Assembly (NCBI GenBank): GCA_013203195.1
Contig: JABMQM010000417.1
Span: 1-10,561 of the forward strand
DNA: 10,561 bases
Direction of reading: 5' to 3'
From: Desulfobacteraceae bacterium
GTDB taxonomy: Bacteria > Desulfobacterota > Desulfobacteria > Desulfobacterales > UBA11574
Of this stretch, positions 1-8,127 are shown in pieces (position 1 is the first letter of the stretch; the number at the start of each line of letters is the position of its first letter). Under the pieces are notes generated by a model. The model searched no databases, was not told the DNA's origin, and saw only the letters and a program-made list of their open reading frames with translations. The translations under genes and the position numbers were made by a program.

Positions 1-4
1 GTCC

Positions 5-3000
5 ATGACCAAACTCAAAAATATATCTCTCTGGATAATCGGATGTTGTGTTGTCCTGGTAGTCCTGTTGACCGTTTTAGTGCTGCTTTCCGATAAGTTT
101 ATCAATCAAGAAGCGATCATAAACAGAATTCAGACTGAAGCTTCACAGGCAATTAACGGCCGGGTTGAACTTCAACGGCTTGCTCTATCATTTTTTCCGC
201 AACCTGGCATAACGATTCACCAGGGCAGTTTCTCTATCCCCGAAACCGCATCCGGAACTCTGGCGTCCTTAGCGATTTACCCCAAAATATTACCCCTCTT
301 TATCGGAAAAGTTCAGATTGCCCGCATTGATGTCAACACTCCTGACATTGAGATCCGGCTGCATAAACAATCAGAACCACAAGACGGGGACCCAAAGTCT
401 TTAGCCCTAGAAACTGTTGAAGAAAAAATCGCTGCATCTTTAAGTTTGGTGTCGGCAAAAGCATTGGATGCTCTTTTTTTAGTGGAAAACGGCCGGCTGA
501 ACTTCCGTACAGGGGCAAAAACCGGTTTTAAATTAATGGATCTTAGCGCCCGCATTGATCTTCCAGCAGACACCGTCAACTTTGACATTCAATGTAAATC
601 CGGTCCCTGGAAAAGTATATTTCTGCAAGGGAGCATGCATGTGGATGCCGAAAAATCATCGTTAACTCTTGCTAAGCTAAAACTCGATCCTTCCGGGCTC
701 AGTTTCTCCGGAAAAATGGAAATTAGCCATTTACTTAAATCGCCCTCCCCTTCTGTTGGCTTAGAACTGCAGGGCAAAGATGTGGATGTTACCTCAGCCA
801 GGAAAGTCGCTCTATCCCTGGCCGGAGAAATCCCTGTTGTTCAAGATATTTTTGACATCGTCAAAGGAGGCAAGCTGCCCTTGATTACCTTTGCCGCCCA
901 TGGAAATTCATTGGAAGATATGGGAAAATTGGAAAACATCATTATTAAAGGCAGCATGCTTGATGGTGAAATTTTTGTCCCGGGAGTTGAGTTGGATTTA
1001 AAGAAAGTCAAAGGGGACGTGACGATTTCCAAAGGCATCTTGCAGGGGCACAATCTTGAAGCACGTTTGGGAAACTCCCGGGCAAGCCAGGGGACCTTGA
1101 AACTGGGTTTGGAAGGAGAAAACGCTCCGTTTCACCTGGATCTGGCACTTGAAGCGGATCTGGCCCAACTACCTCCCATTCTGAAGCGCCTGATTGATAA
1201 TGAAACCTATCAAAAAGAAGTAGCGCTCATAGAAAACGCTAAGGGAAGTGCGACTGGGCGACTTGTTCTGGGAGAAAGCTTATCAGAAATTAATGTCGGT
1301 GGAGAGATTTCGCAATTCGATCTGTCGGCCAATTATAAGCGATTACCCCTTCCTCTGCAAATACACGGAAAGCAATATTCATTCCAGGGGACCAAAGCCG
1401 CCGTAGAGAATCTAAGCGGCAATATTGGCAAAACTTCCTTTTCCGAAGCTTCGGTACAGCTTGACTGGGGCAAAGTGCCGCACCTGGAAGTCAAATCCGC
1501 TAAAACGCGAATTCTTCTGGAAGAGATCTATCCGTGGCTTGCATCCTTTGAAGGTCTGAGCAGTACTCTTAAAAACTTACAATCCGTTAATGGTACAGTT
1601 GAGTTATCTGCACTACAGTTAAAAGGCCCCCTTTTAGAGCCGAAAAACTTGCATTTTCAATCAGCAGGTGAAGTCAAAAATCTAAAAGTCAAATCATCCC
1701 TTTATCCGGAAACATTGGAAGTAACCAGTGTACACTTTAAATTCACGGAGAAAGAGATTGCCGTCACTAACCTTAAAGCAAAACTTCCGGATTCGTCATT
1801 GCAGGTTTCAGGTGCCGTCACCGGTTATATGCAAGGCATACAAAACCTGGATTTGAGATTTCACGGCAAAATTGGTCCCCAGGCAACCGAAAGAATATTC
1901 GATATTTTCAAATTCCCCCCCGAACTCGACTTAAAACCGCCGATATCGATTTCGGAGGCACATTTGACCTGGAACAACAATCGGGAGACAATGCTATCGG
2001 GACATCTGGAGTTGCCGCAAGGTATTCAGATCTCCGCGGACACTTTTTTTACTCCCCATAAATTGGTCATCAAAAAATTTGTGGTCCAGGACGGGGAATC
2101 GCATGCCTCCTTTAAACTTTCCTCAGCAAACAATAAGCTTGATCTTTCCTTTAGCGGAAATTTGAACAAATCGACCATGGATCATCTCATGCTGGAAAAC
2201 AAAATACTGCAAGGCGCGGTAAAAGGCAATTTCCATGCTCACGTACTATTGGATCACCCCGCGAATTCGACCGTGCAGGGCGATCTCCAGGTCAAAGACA
2301 TTGTTGTAACGTGGAGACGAGCGATGCCTTTAACTATAAACACGCTTTCTGTAGCTGCAGAAGGTAATAATCTGCGGGTTGAATCAGCAAATCTGTCGCT
2401 AGACGACAAAAAGTTTGACCTGAAAGGAAATGTGAACTTCTCCCCTAAAGGCTTTCTGCTGGACATGGAAATTTCTGCCGATGAAGTCAATCTGAATCAG
2501 CTAAAACAGACTCTGAGTACGAACAACAAGGAGAGCCATGACAGGAAAAATAAGCGTGAAAGGACCTATCCGGTACAAGGAGTTTTGAAATTAAAAACCG
2601 AAAAATTTACCTATGGCGCTTTCACCTGGAGCCCCTTTATCGCCGACATATCTTTCGGTGACAGTGCTGCCACCGTCTCGATAGCCGAAGCCGCCTTTTG
2701 CGGCATCGACACCCCCGGTACTTTGAAAATATCCCCTCAAGAAGTAGAGGCTGATTTTAAACTGACTGCCCGGGATCAGGATCTCCATGCTTCCATTTCT
2801 TGCCTTTGGGACAAATCTGCAAAAGTCGAGGGTAATTACAAGCTTGACGGCAGCATTACAGCTAAAGGACAAGGGGATGAACTGATTCAATCCCTGAACG
2901 GCACCTTTAATTTTGCCACTACCGAAGGCCGGTTCTACGGCGGCAAGGCTCACGGGACCTTGATAAAAATTTTCCGCCTTCTAAATATAAGCGAAATGTT

Positions 3001-3430
3001 CCAAGGAAAGTTGCCGGACATTAACCAGGAAGGATTTGGATTTAATTCCATACGGGCTGATTCTGATATCCAAAACGGCAAATTAACATTACATGAATTG
3101 GTCATCGACGGCACTGACATGGGAATCGCCGGTTATGGCAGCATTGATTTAACCAATAAAAAAGTAGATGCTGTTGCGCTGGTGGCGCCTTTGAAATCCG
3201 TCGACTACGTTGTGAAAAAAATCCCTCTGGTAAGAAACATTCTGGGAGATACTTTTATCTCCATTCCTTTTAAAATTAAAGGTCCTATGGGAAATCCTAA
3301 AGTTACCCCGCTGTCACCTTCGGCCGTGGGAGACGGGCTGGTGGGAATTATGAAGAGAACTCTGCAACTCCCGGTTGACATAATCCAGCCCATCATTCCC
3401 GCTAAAAAGAAAAATTCGGACCAACCTTGA
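5..3430 (+). CDS. AsmA-family envelope protein (YhdP/TamB-like class)
   Basis: Encodes about 1,141 residues. Residues 7-29 form one hydrophobic segment with no cleavage site, so it is probably an inner-membrane anchor with the rest in the periplasm. After it comes a long run of alternating short beta-strand-like segments, the pattern of the AsmA superfamily, whose members form extended hydrophobic grooves thought to move phospholipids between membranes. The region from about residue 960 to 1130 (starting LNGTFNFATTEGRFYGG, later GSIDLTNKKVDAVALVAPL) resembles the AsmA-like C-terminal domain. Only four bases precede the ATG, so the ribosome site cannot be seen and a start further upstream is possible, although the membrane anchor follows this ATG directly. 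The next gene, a PfaD-type enoyl reductase, lies 94 bases downstream on the same strand, so co-transcription is possible. A role in carrying the lipid product to the outer membrane is inference. The family call is fairly secure; the substrate is unknown. Confidence 0.8.
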   Translation: MTKLKNISLWIIGCCVVLVVLLTVLVLLSDKFINQEAIINRIQTEASQAINGRVELQRLALSFFPQPGITIHQGSFSIPETASGTLASLAIYPKILPLFIGKVQIARIDVNTPDIEIRLHKQSEPQDGDPKSLALETVEEKIAASLSLVSAKALDALFLVENGRLNFRTGAKTGFKLMDLSARIDLPADTVNFDIQCKSGPWKSIFLQGSMHVDAEKSSLTLAKLKLDPSGLSFSGKMEISHLLKSPSPSVGLELQGKDVDVTSARKVALSLAGEIPVVQDIFDIVKGGKLPLITFAAHGNSLEDMGKLENIIIKGSMLDGEIFVPGVELDLKKVKGDVTISKGILQGHNLEARLGNSRASQGTLKLGLEGENAPFHLDLALEADLAQLPPILKRLIDNETYQKEVALIENAKGSATGRLVLGESLSEINVGGEISQFDLSANYKRLPLPLQIHGKQYSFQGTKAAVENLSGNIGKTSFSEASVQLDWGKVPHLEVKSAKTRILLEEIYPWLASFEGLSSTLKNLQSVNGTVELSALQLKGPLLEPKNLHFQSAGEVKNLKVKSSLYPETLEVTSVHFKFTEKEIAVTNLKAKLPDSSLQVSGAVTGYMQGIQNLDLRFHGKIGPQATERIFDIFKFPPELDLKPPISISEAHLTWNNNRETMLSGHLELPQGIQISADTFFTPHKLVIKKFVVQDGESHASFKLSSANNKLDLSFSGNLNKSTMDHLMLENKILQGAVKGNFHAHVLLDHPANSTVQGDLQVKDIVVTWRRAMPLTINTLSVAAEGNNLRVESANLSLDDKKFDLKGNVNFSPKGFLLDMEISADEVNLNQLKQTLSTNNKESHDRKNKRERTYPVQGVLKLKTEKFTYGAFTWSPFIADISFGDSAATVSIAEAAFCGIDTPGTLKISPQEVEADFKLTARDQDLHASISCLWDKSAKVEGNYKLDGSITAKGQGDELIQSLNGTFNFATTEGRFYGGKAHGTLIKIFRLLNISEMFQGKLPDINQEGFGFNSIRADSDIQNGKLTLHELVIDGTDMGIAGYGSIDLTNKKVDAVALVAPLKSVDYVVKKIPLVRNILGDTFISIPFKIKGPMGNPKVTPLSPSAVGDGLVGIMKRTLQLPVDIIQPIIPAKKKNSDQP

Positions 3431-3460
3431 TTATCCATTAAAAATTCGCTAAAAGTGTAA

Positions 3461-3490
3461 CCTTAGTGTCTTTGTGCCTTAGTGGCTGAA
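3461..3490. repeat. Short intergenic repeat-like sequence with two CCTTAGTG copies
   Basis: The octamer CCTTAGTG occurs at 3461-3468 and again at 3477-3484, joined by TCTTTGTG, in the gap between the AsmA-like gene and pfaD. The wording (cttagtg-tctttgtg-ccttagtgg) resembles small dispersed intergenic repeats that I recall from deltaproteobacterial and other large genomes. That resemblance is from memory. Only one locus is visible here, so dispersal cannot be shown. Confidence 0.4.
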
Positions 3491-3524
3491 CTATTACCAA
3501 CCAATCAACTTTTAAAGGAAACAC

Positions 3525-5171
3525 GTGCAATCATCAAAAAACAAAACAAATGCAGGCTGGTGGACCCAGGGCGAAACAGAGCCGGCAATGGGAGACGAGG
3601 CTATTCACAGTGCGATTCTCAGGACTACACGTCCGATAATCCTGCTTGATATTGAAGGTCAACTTGCAGTCGGACAGGGAGGCAAAATTGCTATCGGGGA
3701 TGGCGATTTCTCCGGACCAAAGAGCTATCCGCTTGGAGCCTATGTTCCTGCCCTTCATCCGCAAAACCTGGGGGATCCAGGTTTCAAGCAGGCCTATAAC
3801 CTGCGCTATGCCTATGTTGTCGGTGCCATGGCCAACGGCATCACATCCGCTGAAATGGTTGAAGCCGCGGGACGCGCGGGCATGATCGGGTTTTTCGGCG
3901 CCGCCGGCCTCGCTCTCGATAAAATCGAAACCGCTATCGACCGGCTGCAGCAAAGCCTAAAAGATATCCCCTTCGGGTTCAACCTGATTCACAGTCCCCA
4001 TGATCCTGAGCTTGAATCAGCAACGGTTGACCTTTACTTACGCAGAGGAATCAGGCTTGTCAGTACATCGGCGTATCTCGATTTAACCCTTCCTCTGGTT
4101 TATTTCCGGGTAAAGGGAATCCATGTTGACCGCCATGGCCATATCATTTGCCCCAACAAAGTGATTGCTAAAGTTTCTCGGGTTGAAGTTGCCCGCAAGT
4201 ACTTATTACCTCCTTCGCAAAAACTGCTGACACAACTTGTCGACAGGCAAATGATAACCGCCCAAGAAGCCCGGCTGGCAGAATCAATACCGGTTGCTGA
4301 AGATATGACCGCCGAAGCCGACTCCGGCGGCCATACCGATAACAGACCGGCAATTGCATTGCTGTCGACAATGCTTTCCCTGCGAGATGAACTGGCTGAA
4401 AAATATGACTACCACAGACCCCCTTGCGTGGGACTTGGCGGAGGAATCGCTACACCCGCTTCGGCTGCAGCAGCATTTGCAATGGGTGCCGCCTATGTTC
4501 TCACCGGCTCCGTTAATCAGGCGTGCGTGGAAGCCGGCACATCCGAGACAGTCCGTCATATGCTGGCAGAAGCCAGTCAGGCCGACGTAACCATGGCCCC
4601 GGCCGCCGACATGTTTGAAATGGGAGTCAAAGTGCAGGTATTAAAACGCGGCACCATGTTTCCGCTGCGGGCCGCCAAACTGTATGATCTTTACAGCAGC
4701 TACGACAGTTACGATGATATTCCTGAAGAACAAAGAACGCTTTTGGAACGGGACATCTTCAAATGTACTTTCCAGCAAGAATGGCAGCAAACCATGAACT
4801 ATTTTGCCCGACATGATCCCAAGCAGATCCAACGGGCTGAAAAAAATCCTAAACACAAAATGGCCCTTGTTTTTCGCTCCTATCTGGGCCAATCTTCGAA
4901 CTGGGCCAACGCGGGTGATCCTTTACGCAAAATCGACTATCAGATATGGTGCGGTCCGGCCATCGGGGCTTTTAACCAGTGGGTTAAAGGATCATTCCTG
5001 GAAAAACCTGAAAACCGCAAGACCGTTACCGTGGCCATGAACATTTTGTACGGCGCTGCCGTGGTAACGCGTGTAAGCTGGCTTCGCAGTCAGGGAATTG
5101 TCTTGCCGGCGGGTGCCGGAAATTTTTCCCCGATGGAGCTTCCCAAAATAATAGAACTGTTGAATTCGTAA
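3525..5171 (+). CDS. pfaD: PfaD-type enoyl reductase of PUFA/polyketide synthase
   Basis: Encodes 548 residues, about the usual length for PfaD. PfaD is the stand-alone trans-acting enoyl reductase of Pfa polyunsaturated fatty acid synthases. It is an FMN-dependent TIM barrel related to 2-nitropropane dioxygenase/FabK and reduces enoyl intermediates carried on the ACPs of the partner megasynthase. Visible marks are the N-terminal region with a conserved GAYVPALHP-like stretch, HSPHDPELE near residue 156, GGHTDNRPAIALL near 269-280, and the glycine-rich GLGGGIATPASAAAAFAMGA near 303-322, followed by LTGSVNQACVEAGTS, typical of the flavin-phosphate loop. The C-terminal extension with FQQEWQQTMNYF and the AGDPLRKIDYQIWCGPAIGAFNQW segment is characteristic of PfaD rather than simple nitronate monooxygenases. 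The start is GTG, chosen because AAAGGAA (3514-3520) sits just upstream and no good ATG lies nearby. The likely partner, a PfaA-like synthase, begins at 9852, separated by unrelated genes. Confidence 0.93.
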   Translation: MQSSKNKTNAGWWTQGETEPAMGDEAIHSAILRTTRPIILLDIEGQLAVGQGGKIAIGDGDFSGPKSYPLGAYVPALHPQNLGDPGFKQAYNLRYAYVVGAMANGITSAEMVEAAGRAGMIGFFGAAGLALDKIETAIDRLQQSLKDIPFGFNLIHSPHDPELESATVDLYLRRGIRLVSTSAYLDLTLPLVYFRVKGIHVDRHGHIICPNKVIAKVSRVEVARKYLLPPSQKLLTQLVDRQMITAQEARLAESIPVAEDMTAEADSGGHTDNRPAIALLSTMLSLRDELAEKYDYHRPPCVGLGGGIATPASAAAAFAMGAAYVLTGSVNQACVEAGTSETVRHMLAEASQADVTMAPAADMFEMGVKVQVLKRGTMFPLRAAKLYDLYSSYDSYDDIPEEQRTLLERDIFKCTFQQEWQQTMNYFARHDPKQIQRAEKNPKHKMALVFRSYLGQSSNWANAGDPLRKIDYQIWCGPAIGAFNQWVKGSFLEKPENRKTVTVAMNILYGAAVVTRVSWLRSQGIVLPAGAGNFSPMELPKIIELLNS

Positions 5172-5176
5172 TTATT

Positions 5177-5205
5177 TTTGAGATACGTCATTATCGTATC
5201 TCAAA
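5177..5205. terminator. Perfect hairpin after pfaD, possible terminator
   Basis: Arms TTTGAGATACG (5177-5187) and CGTATCTCAAA (5195-5205) are perfect reverse complements of 11 bp around a 7-base loop, beginning 5 bases after the pfaD stop codon. The stem is AT-rich and no run of T follows it on either strand, so a classical Rho-independent terminator is not assured. It could equally be a 3'-end stabilising hairpin or a protein-binding palindrome. Confidence 0.5.
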
Positions 5206-5299
5206 TTAAGTGGAAATAGATAGTTGCAAGGTATCAACGGTTTTGGCAAGTCCGAATTTCGTAAGGTACTCTCAATTTATCTGTATTATGGCACCAAGT

Positions 5300-5325
5300 C
5301 GCGCATTTTGGAAGAGGAATGCGCG
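5300..5325. repeat. GC-rich 8-bp inverted repeat in the gap before the lipoprotein gene
   Basis: CGCGCATT (5300-5307) and AATGCGCG (5318-5325) form a perfect 8-bp stem with a 10-base loop. It sits in the 241-base gap between pfaD and the lipoprotein gene. The rest of the gap shows no clear promoter; TATTAT at 5284-5289 could be a -10 box but has no good -35 partner. The stem may be a transcript hairpin or an operator; nothing decides this. Confidence 0.35.
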
Positions 5326-5412
5326 GATTACGGAAAGCTTCGAATGCGGAATTAATGCATAAAAATTGGACACTTGTTAAAAGAATCACTTCAATATGGA
5401 ATGAGGAATAAA

Positions 5413-6042
5413 ATGATCCCCGCGGGACGGAAAAAGAGAGCGCTGCCACTGGGCATATTACTTGTTGTCGCAATGTTGGTTTCAACAGTCGGTTTGATAT
5501 CCTGCTTTTATACCAAGAATACCTCGCCCGATGCTTCCACAGAGTATAAGATAAGAACCGGTAAAACGATTATAATAACGGAGACCCACCCGGTCGGTCA
5601 GAGTCTTAGCACTATCCAAGTCAGTACCAAGGACTTTGAACACAATTATCCGGAAATATACGAAGACAGGGATCCTATTTCAGATGTATTCTTAACCGAT
5701 CTTGACGGTAACGGCTTTGATGAAATTTACATCATCACGACTTCGGCTGGTTCCGGTAGTTATGGAACAGTATTGGGATTTGCTTCAAATAAAGACAAAA
5801 GCCTGTCAACGATCAATTTCCCTGCAATACAAGAAAGGGATGATAATTTTAAAGGATATATGGGACACGATATCTTCAAGATAGAGGATCAAAAGCTTGT
5901 AAGGATTTTCCCCATATATAACCAAGGCGACACCAATCAAAATCCAACCGGCGGGGCACGAAAACTGGTTTACGGTTTATATCCGGGAGAAGCGATGTGG
6001 CAATTAAACATTGAGAAATCAGAAACCCTGAATAGCCCATAA
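5413..6042 (+). CDS. Probable PliI-like lysozyme inhibitor, lipoprotein
   Basis: Encodes 209 residues from ATG 5413, chosen because TGAGGA (5402-5407) stands five bases before it. A TTG at 5374 and an ATG at 5401 also open the frame but lack a ribosome site. A basic N-terminus (AGRKKRA) and a hydrophobic stretch end in LISC with Cys31, a good lipobox, so this is a secreted lipoprotein. The mature part has FLTDLDGNGFDE (residues 93-104), an acidic calcium-loop-like turn, followed by IITTSAGSGSYGTVLGF (107-123). The combination DLDGDG...SAGSGSYG recalls the PliI family of periplasmic inhibitors of invertebrate-type lysozyme, in which a Ser/Gly/Tyr loop plugs the lysozyme active site. The family assignment is from motif memory only. 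Alternatively it is a generic FG-GAP-like beta-propeller or unassigned lipoprotein. It ends 16 bases before the acid phosphatase gene, so the two are probably co-transcribed. Confidence 0.7.
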   Translation: MIPAGRKKRALPLGILLVVAMLVSTVGLISCFYTKNTSPDASTEYKIRTGKTIIITETHPVGQSLSTIQVSTKDFEHNYPEIYEDRDPISDVFLTDLDGNGFDEIYIITTSAGSGSYGTVLGFASNKDKSLSTINFPAIQERDDNFKGYMGHDIFKIEDQKLVRIFPIYNQGDTNQNPTGGARKLVYGLYPGEAMWQLNIEKSETLNSP

Positions 6043-6058
6043 GAAGGAGGTATTTCAT

Positions 6059-7309
6059 ATGATAAGCCGTCTATGTAATAATACGTTGCGCAAGACCTTT
6101 CTGGTTCTGGTGTGCATTGCCATCACCGCAGGTTGTGCAGGTATCGAAAGACAAAGTAAACCCGCCGCCGTACCGGAGATTCACCCAGGCATTTTGGCAG
6201 GATATTTAAAGCCCGAGATGCTTCCCAACAGCCTGGCGCTCATTCCGCCGCCCCCTGCTGAAGGCTCGGCTGCACTTGCACTGGATGAAGAGGTCAGCCG
6301 CAACAACCTTGCCCTGCGCGGTTCGCTGCGCTGGAACCTGGCTGCCAAGGATGCCGAACTGATGTTCCCGGAAGCAGCCGGCACCTTCTCCTGTGCCCTG
6401 GGTGTTCCAATCACGGAGCAGGAAACGCCGCACCTTTATATGCTGCTGCGCCGCACCCTGGCCGATGCGGGCCTTTCTACCTACACGGCCAAGAATAAAT
6501 ACCAGCGTAAGCGTCCATTTATGAAGAACAATGAGCCCACCTGCACGCCGGACGAGGAAGCGCACTTGAGAAAGGACGGCTCCTACCCTTCCGGGCATAC
6601 CGCCATCGGCTGGGCCTGGGCGCTCATCCTGAGTGAGATCGCACCGGACCGGGCAGATGCTGTTCTCGCCCGCGGCCGAGCATTTGGCGAAAGCCGTAAT
6701 GTCTGTAACGTGCACTGGCACAGTGATGTAGTCGAGGGGCGTTTCATGGCGGCGGCCGCCGTTGCCCGGGTGCACGCCGATCCTGCGTTCCGCGCCGAGC
6801 TTAAGGCTGCCAAGGCTGAATATGCATCTGTTCGTACAAAAGGCCTCAAACCAACGCGCGACTGCCAGGCCGAGGCCGACGCACTGAGCCACAATTCGCA
6901 GCCCCTTGATGGCGAAGCCGAAATCCTGCAATCCTGGCAGGGAGACTACCCGGTGGCTCAGTTCGAACTTCTGCCGGAAAACCAGCGTGAGCAGGGAATA
7001 GGCTTCATCGACGACGCCGAAACCTTTGCAGGCATCTGGGAAGCTTTCAAGCCGGGTGAAGCAATCCCGGAAATCGATTTTACAGCCAACCTGGTTCTAT
7101 TTGTCCGCAACACCCAGTTTTTTAACCGCACTCGCATTGGCAAGGTGAATGTGAAAAACGGCGTGGCTGAAGTGCTGGCCATGGAAACCATGTCGGCCAT
7201 GCCCATCGAAGACAAGGTGGCCATGTCTCTAGTTGTAGTTGCCCGGAAAGGAATTACCGCCATTCAAAGCGGTGACAAAATTATTCTGATTAATAAAAAA
7301 AGGACGTGA
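6059..7309 (+). CDS. Class A non-specific acid phosphatase with extra C-terminal domain
   Basis: Encodes 416 residues and starts at an ATG preceded by the strong site AAGGAGG (6044-6050). An N-terminal hydrophobic segment ends in ITAGC (Cys26), suggesting lipoprotein export, though Thr at position -3 is not the commonest choice. The PAP2/class A phosphatase signature is complete: K145-x6-R152-P153 (KNKYQRKRP), P177-S-G-H180, and S212-R-x5-H219-x3-D223 (SRNVCNVHWHSD). These residues bind phosphate and supply the histidine nucleophile and acid/base. Such enzymes hydrolyse many phosphomonoesters in the periplasm or at the cell surface. Usual class A enzymes have about 250 residues; here a further region from about 284 to 412 follows, with IPEIDFTANLVLFVRNTQFFNR and AMETMSAMPIEDKVAMS, which I cannot assign. 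The gene looks richer in G+C than its neighbours, hinting at separate ancestry. The next gene downstream lies beyond a terminator. Confidence 0.9.
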   Translation: MISRLCNNTLRKTFLVLVCIAITAGCAGIERQSKPAAVPEIHPGILAGYLKPEMLPNSLALIPPPPAEGSAALALDEEVSRNNLALRGSLRWNLAAKDAELMFPEAAGTFSCALGVPITEQETPHLYMLLRRTLADAGLSTYTAKNKYQRKRPFMKNNEPTCTPDEEAHLRKDGSYPSGHTAIGWAWALILSEIAPDRADAVLARGRAFGESRNVCNVHWHSDVVEGRFMAAAAVARVHADPAFRAELKAAKAEYASVRTKGLKPTRDCQAEADALSHNSQPLDGEAEILQSWQGDYPVAQFELLPENQREQGIGFIDDAETFAGIWEAFKPGEAIPEIDFTANLVLFVRNTQFFNRTRIGKVNVKNGVAEVLAMETMSAMPIEDKVAMSLVVVARKGITAIQSGDKIILINKKRT

Positions 7310-7370
7310 TTTCTCATAGGGAAATGGCATAAAAATAATGAGATAATTTTTGTGGAAAGAAATCGTTCTG

Positions 7371-7413
7371 AGTCCAAAAAAACCTGATCCTCTGGGCCAG
7401 GTTTTTCAGGACT
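7371..7413. terminator. Rho-independent terminator after acid phosphatase gene
   Basis: Inner arms AAAAACCTG (7378-7386) and CAGGTTTTT (7398-7406) pair perfectly over 9 bp around an 11-base loop. Outer arms AGTCC (7371-7375) and GGACT (7409-7413) extend the stem after a 2x2 internal mismatch. The T run on the 3' side and the A run on the 5' side would let it work in both directions. It lies 61 bases after the phosphatase stop and isolates the following gene. Confidence 0.75.
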
Positions 7414-7450
7414 AAATAAACGGTCTCAATTGTATTTCAGAGGGGAAGTT

Positions 7451-7903
7451 ATGGTGAACAAACAGATACAGCTTAGCTATCAGGGACAGAAGATTCAGAT
7501 AGAAGATGAAATGCTGTGCCTGACCGATTTTTGGAAGGCCGTGGGCCGCCCCAAAAACAAATCAGCCCCGCAGTGGCTGCGCCTTCCGCAAACAATCAAC
7601 TATATCATGCGGCTTGAGGCCAAGATGGGAAAGTCACGGGCCTTGGTGGAAAATAGTCAGGAAGACGGCACCTTTGCCCATTGGCAGATTGCTTTGGCCT
7701 ATGCCAAATTTTTATCCACGGATTTGGAGATGCACATCAATGGTATTTATATGCGATACCAGGCCGGTGATGTGACCCTTGCCGATCAGATTGCCGACAA
7801 GGCCGGACCCGAAGGCCAGGAGTGGCTTTTAAAGCGAATCGCAAAAAAGGTGAAAGCCTGGTTAAGAATCGAACGACTACCTGAAAATATCGTTGAAGAT
7901 TAA
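7451..7903 (+). CDS. KilA-N domain protein
   Basis: Encodes 150 residues. ATG 7451 is chosen because AGGGGAAG (7441-7448) lies just before it; a TTG at 7430 opens the frame further up but has no ribosome site. LTDFWKAVGRPKNKSAPQWLR (24-44) and GTFAHWQIALAYAKFLS (73-89) match the pattern of the KilA-N domain, a DNA-binding module found in phages, large DNA viruses and bacterial mobile regions, in which the first part reads like LTDIWKAAGRP and the second like GTFAHWQLALAYAKYLSP. The domain fills residues about 8-105. A short basic tail follows (WLLKRIAKKVKAWLRIERLPE) with no recognised second domain. It sits alone after a terminator and before a toxin-antitoxin unit, with no phage structural genes nearby, so it is more likely a solitary accessory or phage-derived regulator than part of a live prophage. 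Its target is unknown. Confidence 0.85.
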   Translation: MVNKQIQLSYQGQKIQIEDEMLCLTDFWKAVGRPKNKSAPQWLRLPQTINYIMRLEAKMGKSRALVENSQEDGTFAHWQIALAYAKFLSTDLEMHINGIYMRYQAGDVTLADQIADKAGPEGQEWLLKRIAKKVKAWLRIERLPENIVED

Positions 7904-8065
7904 TCTAAAAAAACAGCATGGTATCGTTGCGATTTAAAAATGGAGAAATTCAAGCCATCTTGAGCATAGAGCAGGCTGTTCATTACAAACCGCAGAAAGA
8001 CCCACCCTTAATCCGCACTTCCCATCAAGAGACCTATTACCCGGAAAACTGCAATCAAACACCCG

Positions 8066-8094
8066 TTGACACGATGATTAACAGGACATATAAT
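8066..8094 (+). promoter_or_regulatory. Perfect consensus sigma-70 promoter of the toxin-antitoxin unit
   Basis: TTGACA (8066-8071) and TATAAT (8089-8094) are both exact consensus hexamers with the optimal 17-base spacer. Transcription should begin near 8100-8102, giving a leader of roughly 27 bases before the antitoxin start at 8128, which has GAGGTG (8118-8123) as ribosome site. A promoter this strong is typical of an antitoxin operon held down by its own product. Confidence 0.85.
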
Positions 8095-8110
8095 CGTACC
8101 ATGTGTATGT
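8086..8110. promoter_or_regulatory. Candidate antitoxin operator overlapping the -10 box
   Basis: ACATA (8086-8090) and TATGT (8106-8110) are inverted repeats around the -10 box and start site, with further partial symmetry (ACAT...ATGT). Ribbon-helix-helix antitoxins usually bind such short half-sites in their own promoters. The symmetry is imperfect, so this is a suggestion only. Confidence 0.35.
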
Positions 8111-8127
8111 AAAAAAAGAGGTGCAAA

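Noticed and set aside
2591..2953. A 120-codon minus-strand frame inside the AsmA-like gene
   Set aside because: It shows no family resemblance or ribosome site and is overlapped by a well-supported long gene.
3534..3953. A 139-codon minus-strand frame inside pfaD
   Set aside because: It is a shadow of the pfaD coding frame with no independent support.
6206..6931. A 241-codon open frame on the minus strand
   Set aside because: It lies wholly opposite the acid phosphatase coding sequence, whose catalytic motifs are complete. It is an antisense shadow of GC-rich codons.
7430..7450. Upstream TTG start for the KilA-N gene
   Set aside because: The ribosome site AGGGGAAG at 7441-7448 fits ATG 7451 and lies after the TTG.
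7918..8112. A 64-codon open frame between the KilA-N gene and the antitoxin
   Set aside because: It has no ribosome site, its product resembles no protein and has an unstructured composition, and its 3' end overlaps the perfect promoter at 8066-8094. It is most likely non-coding spacer.
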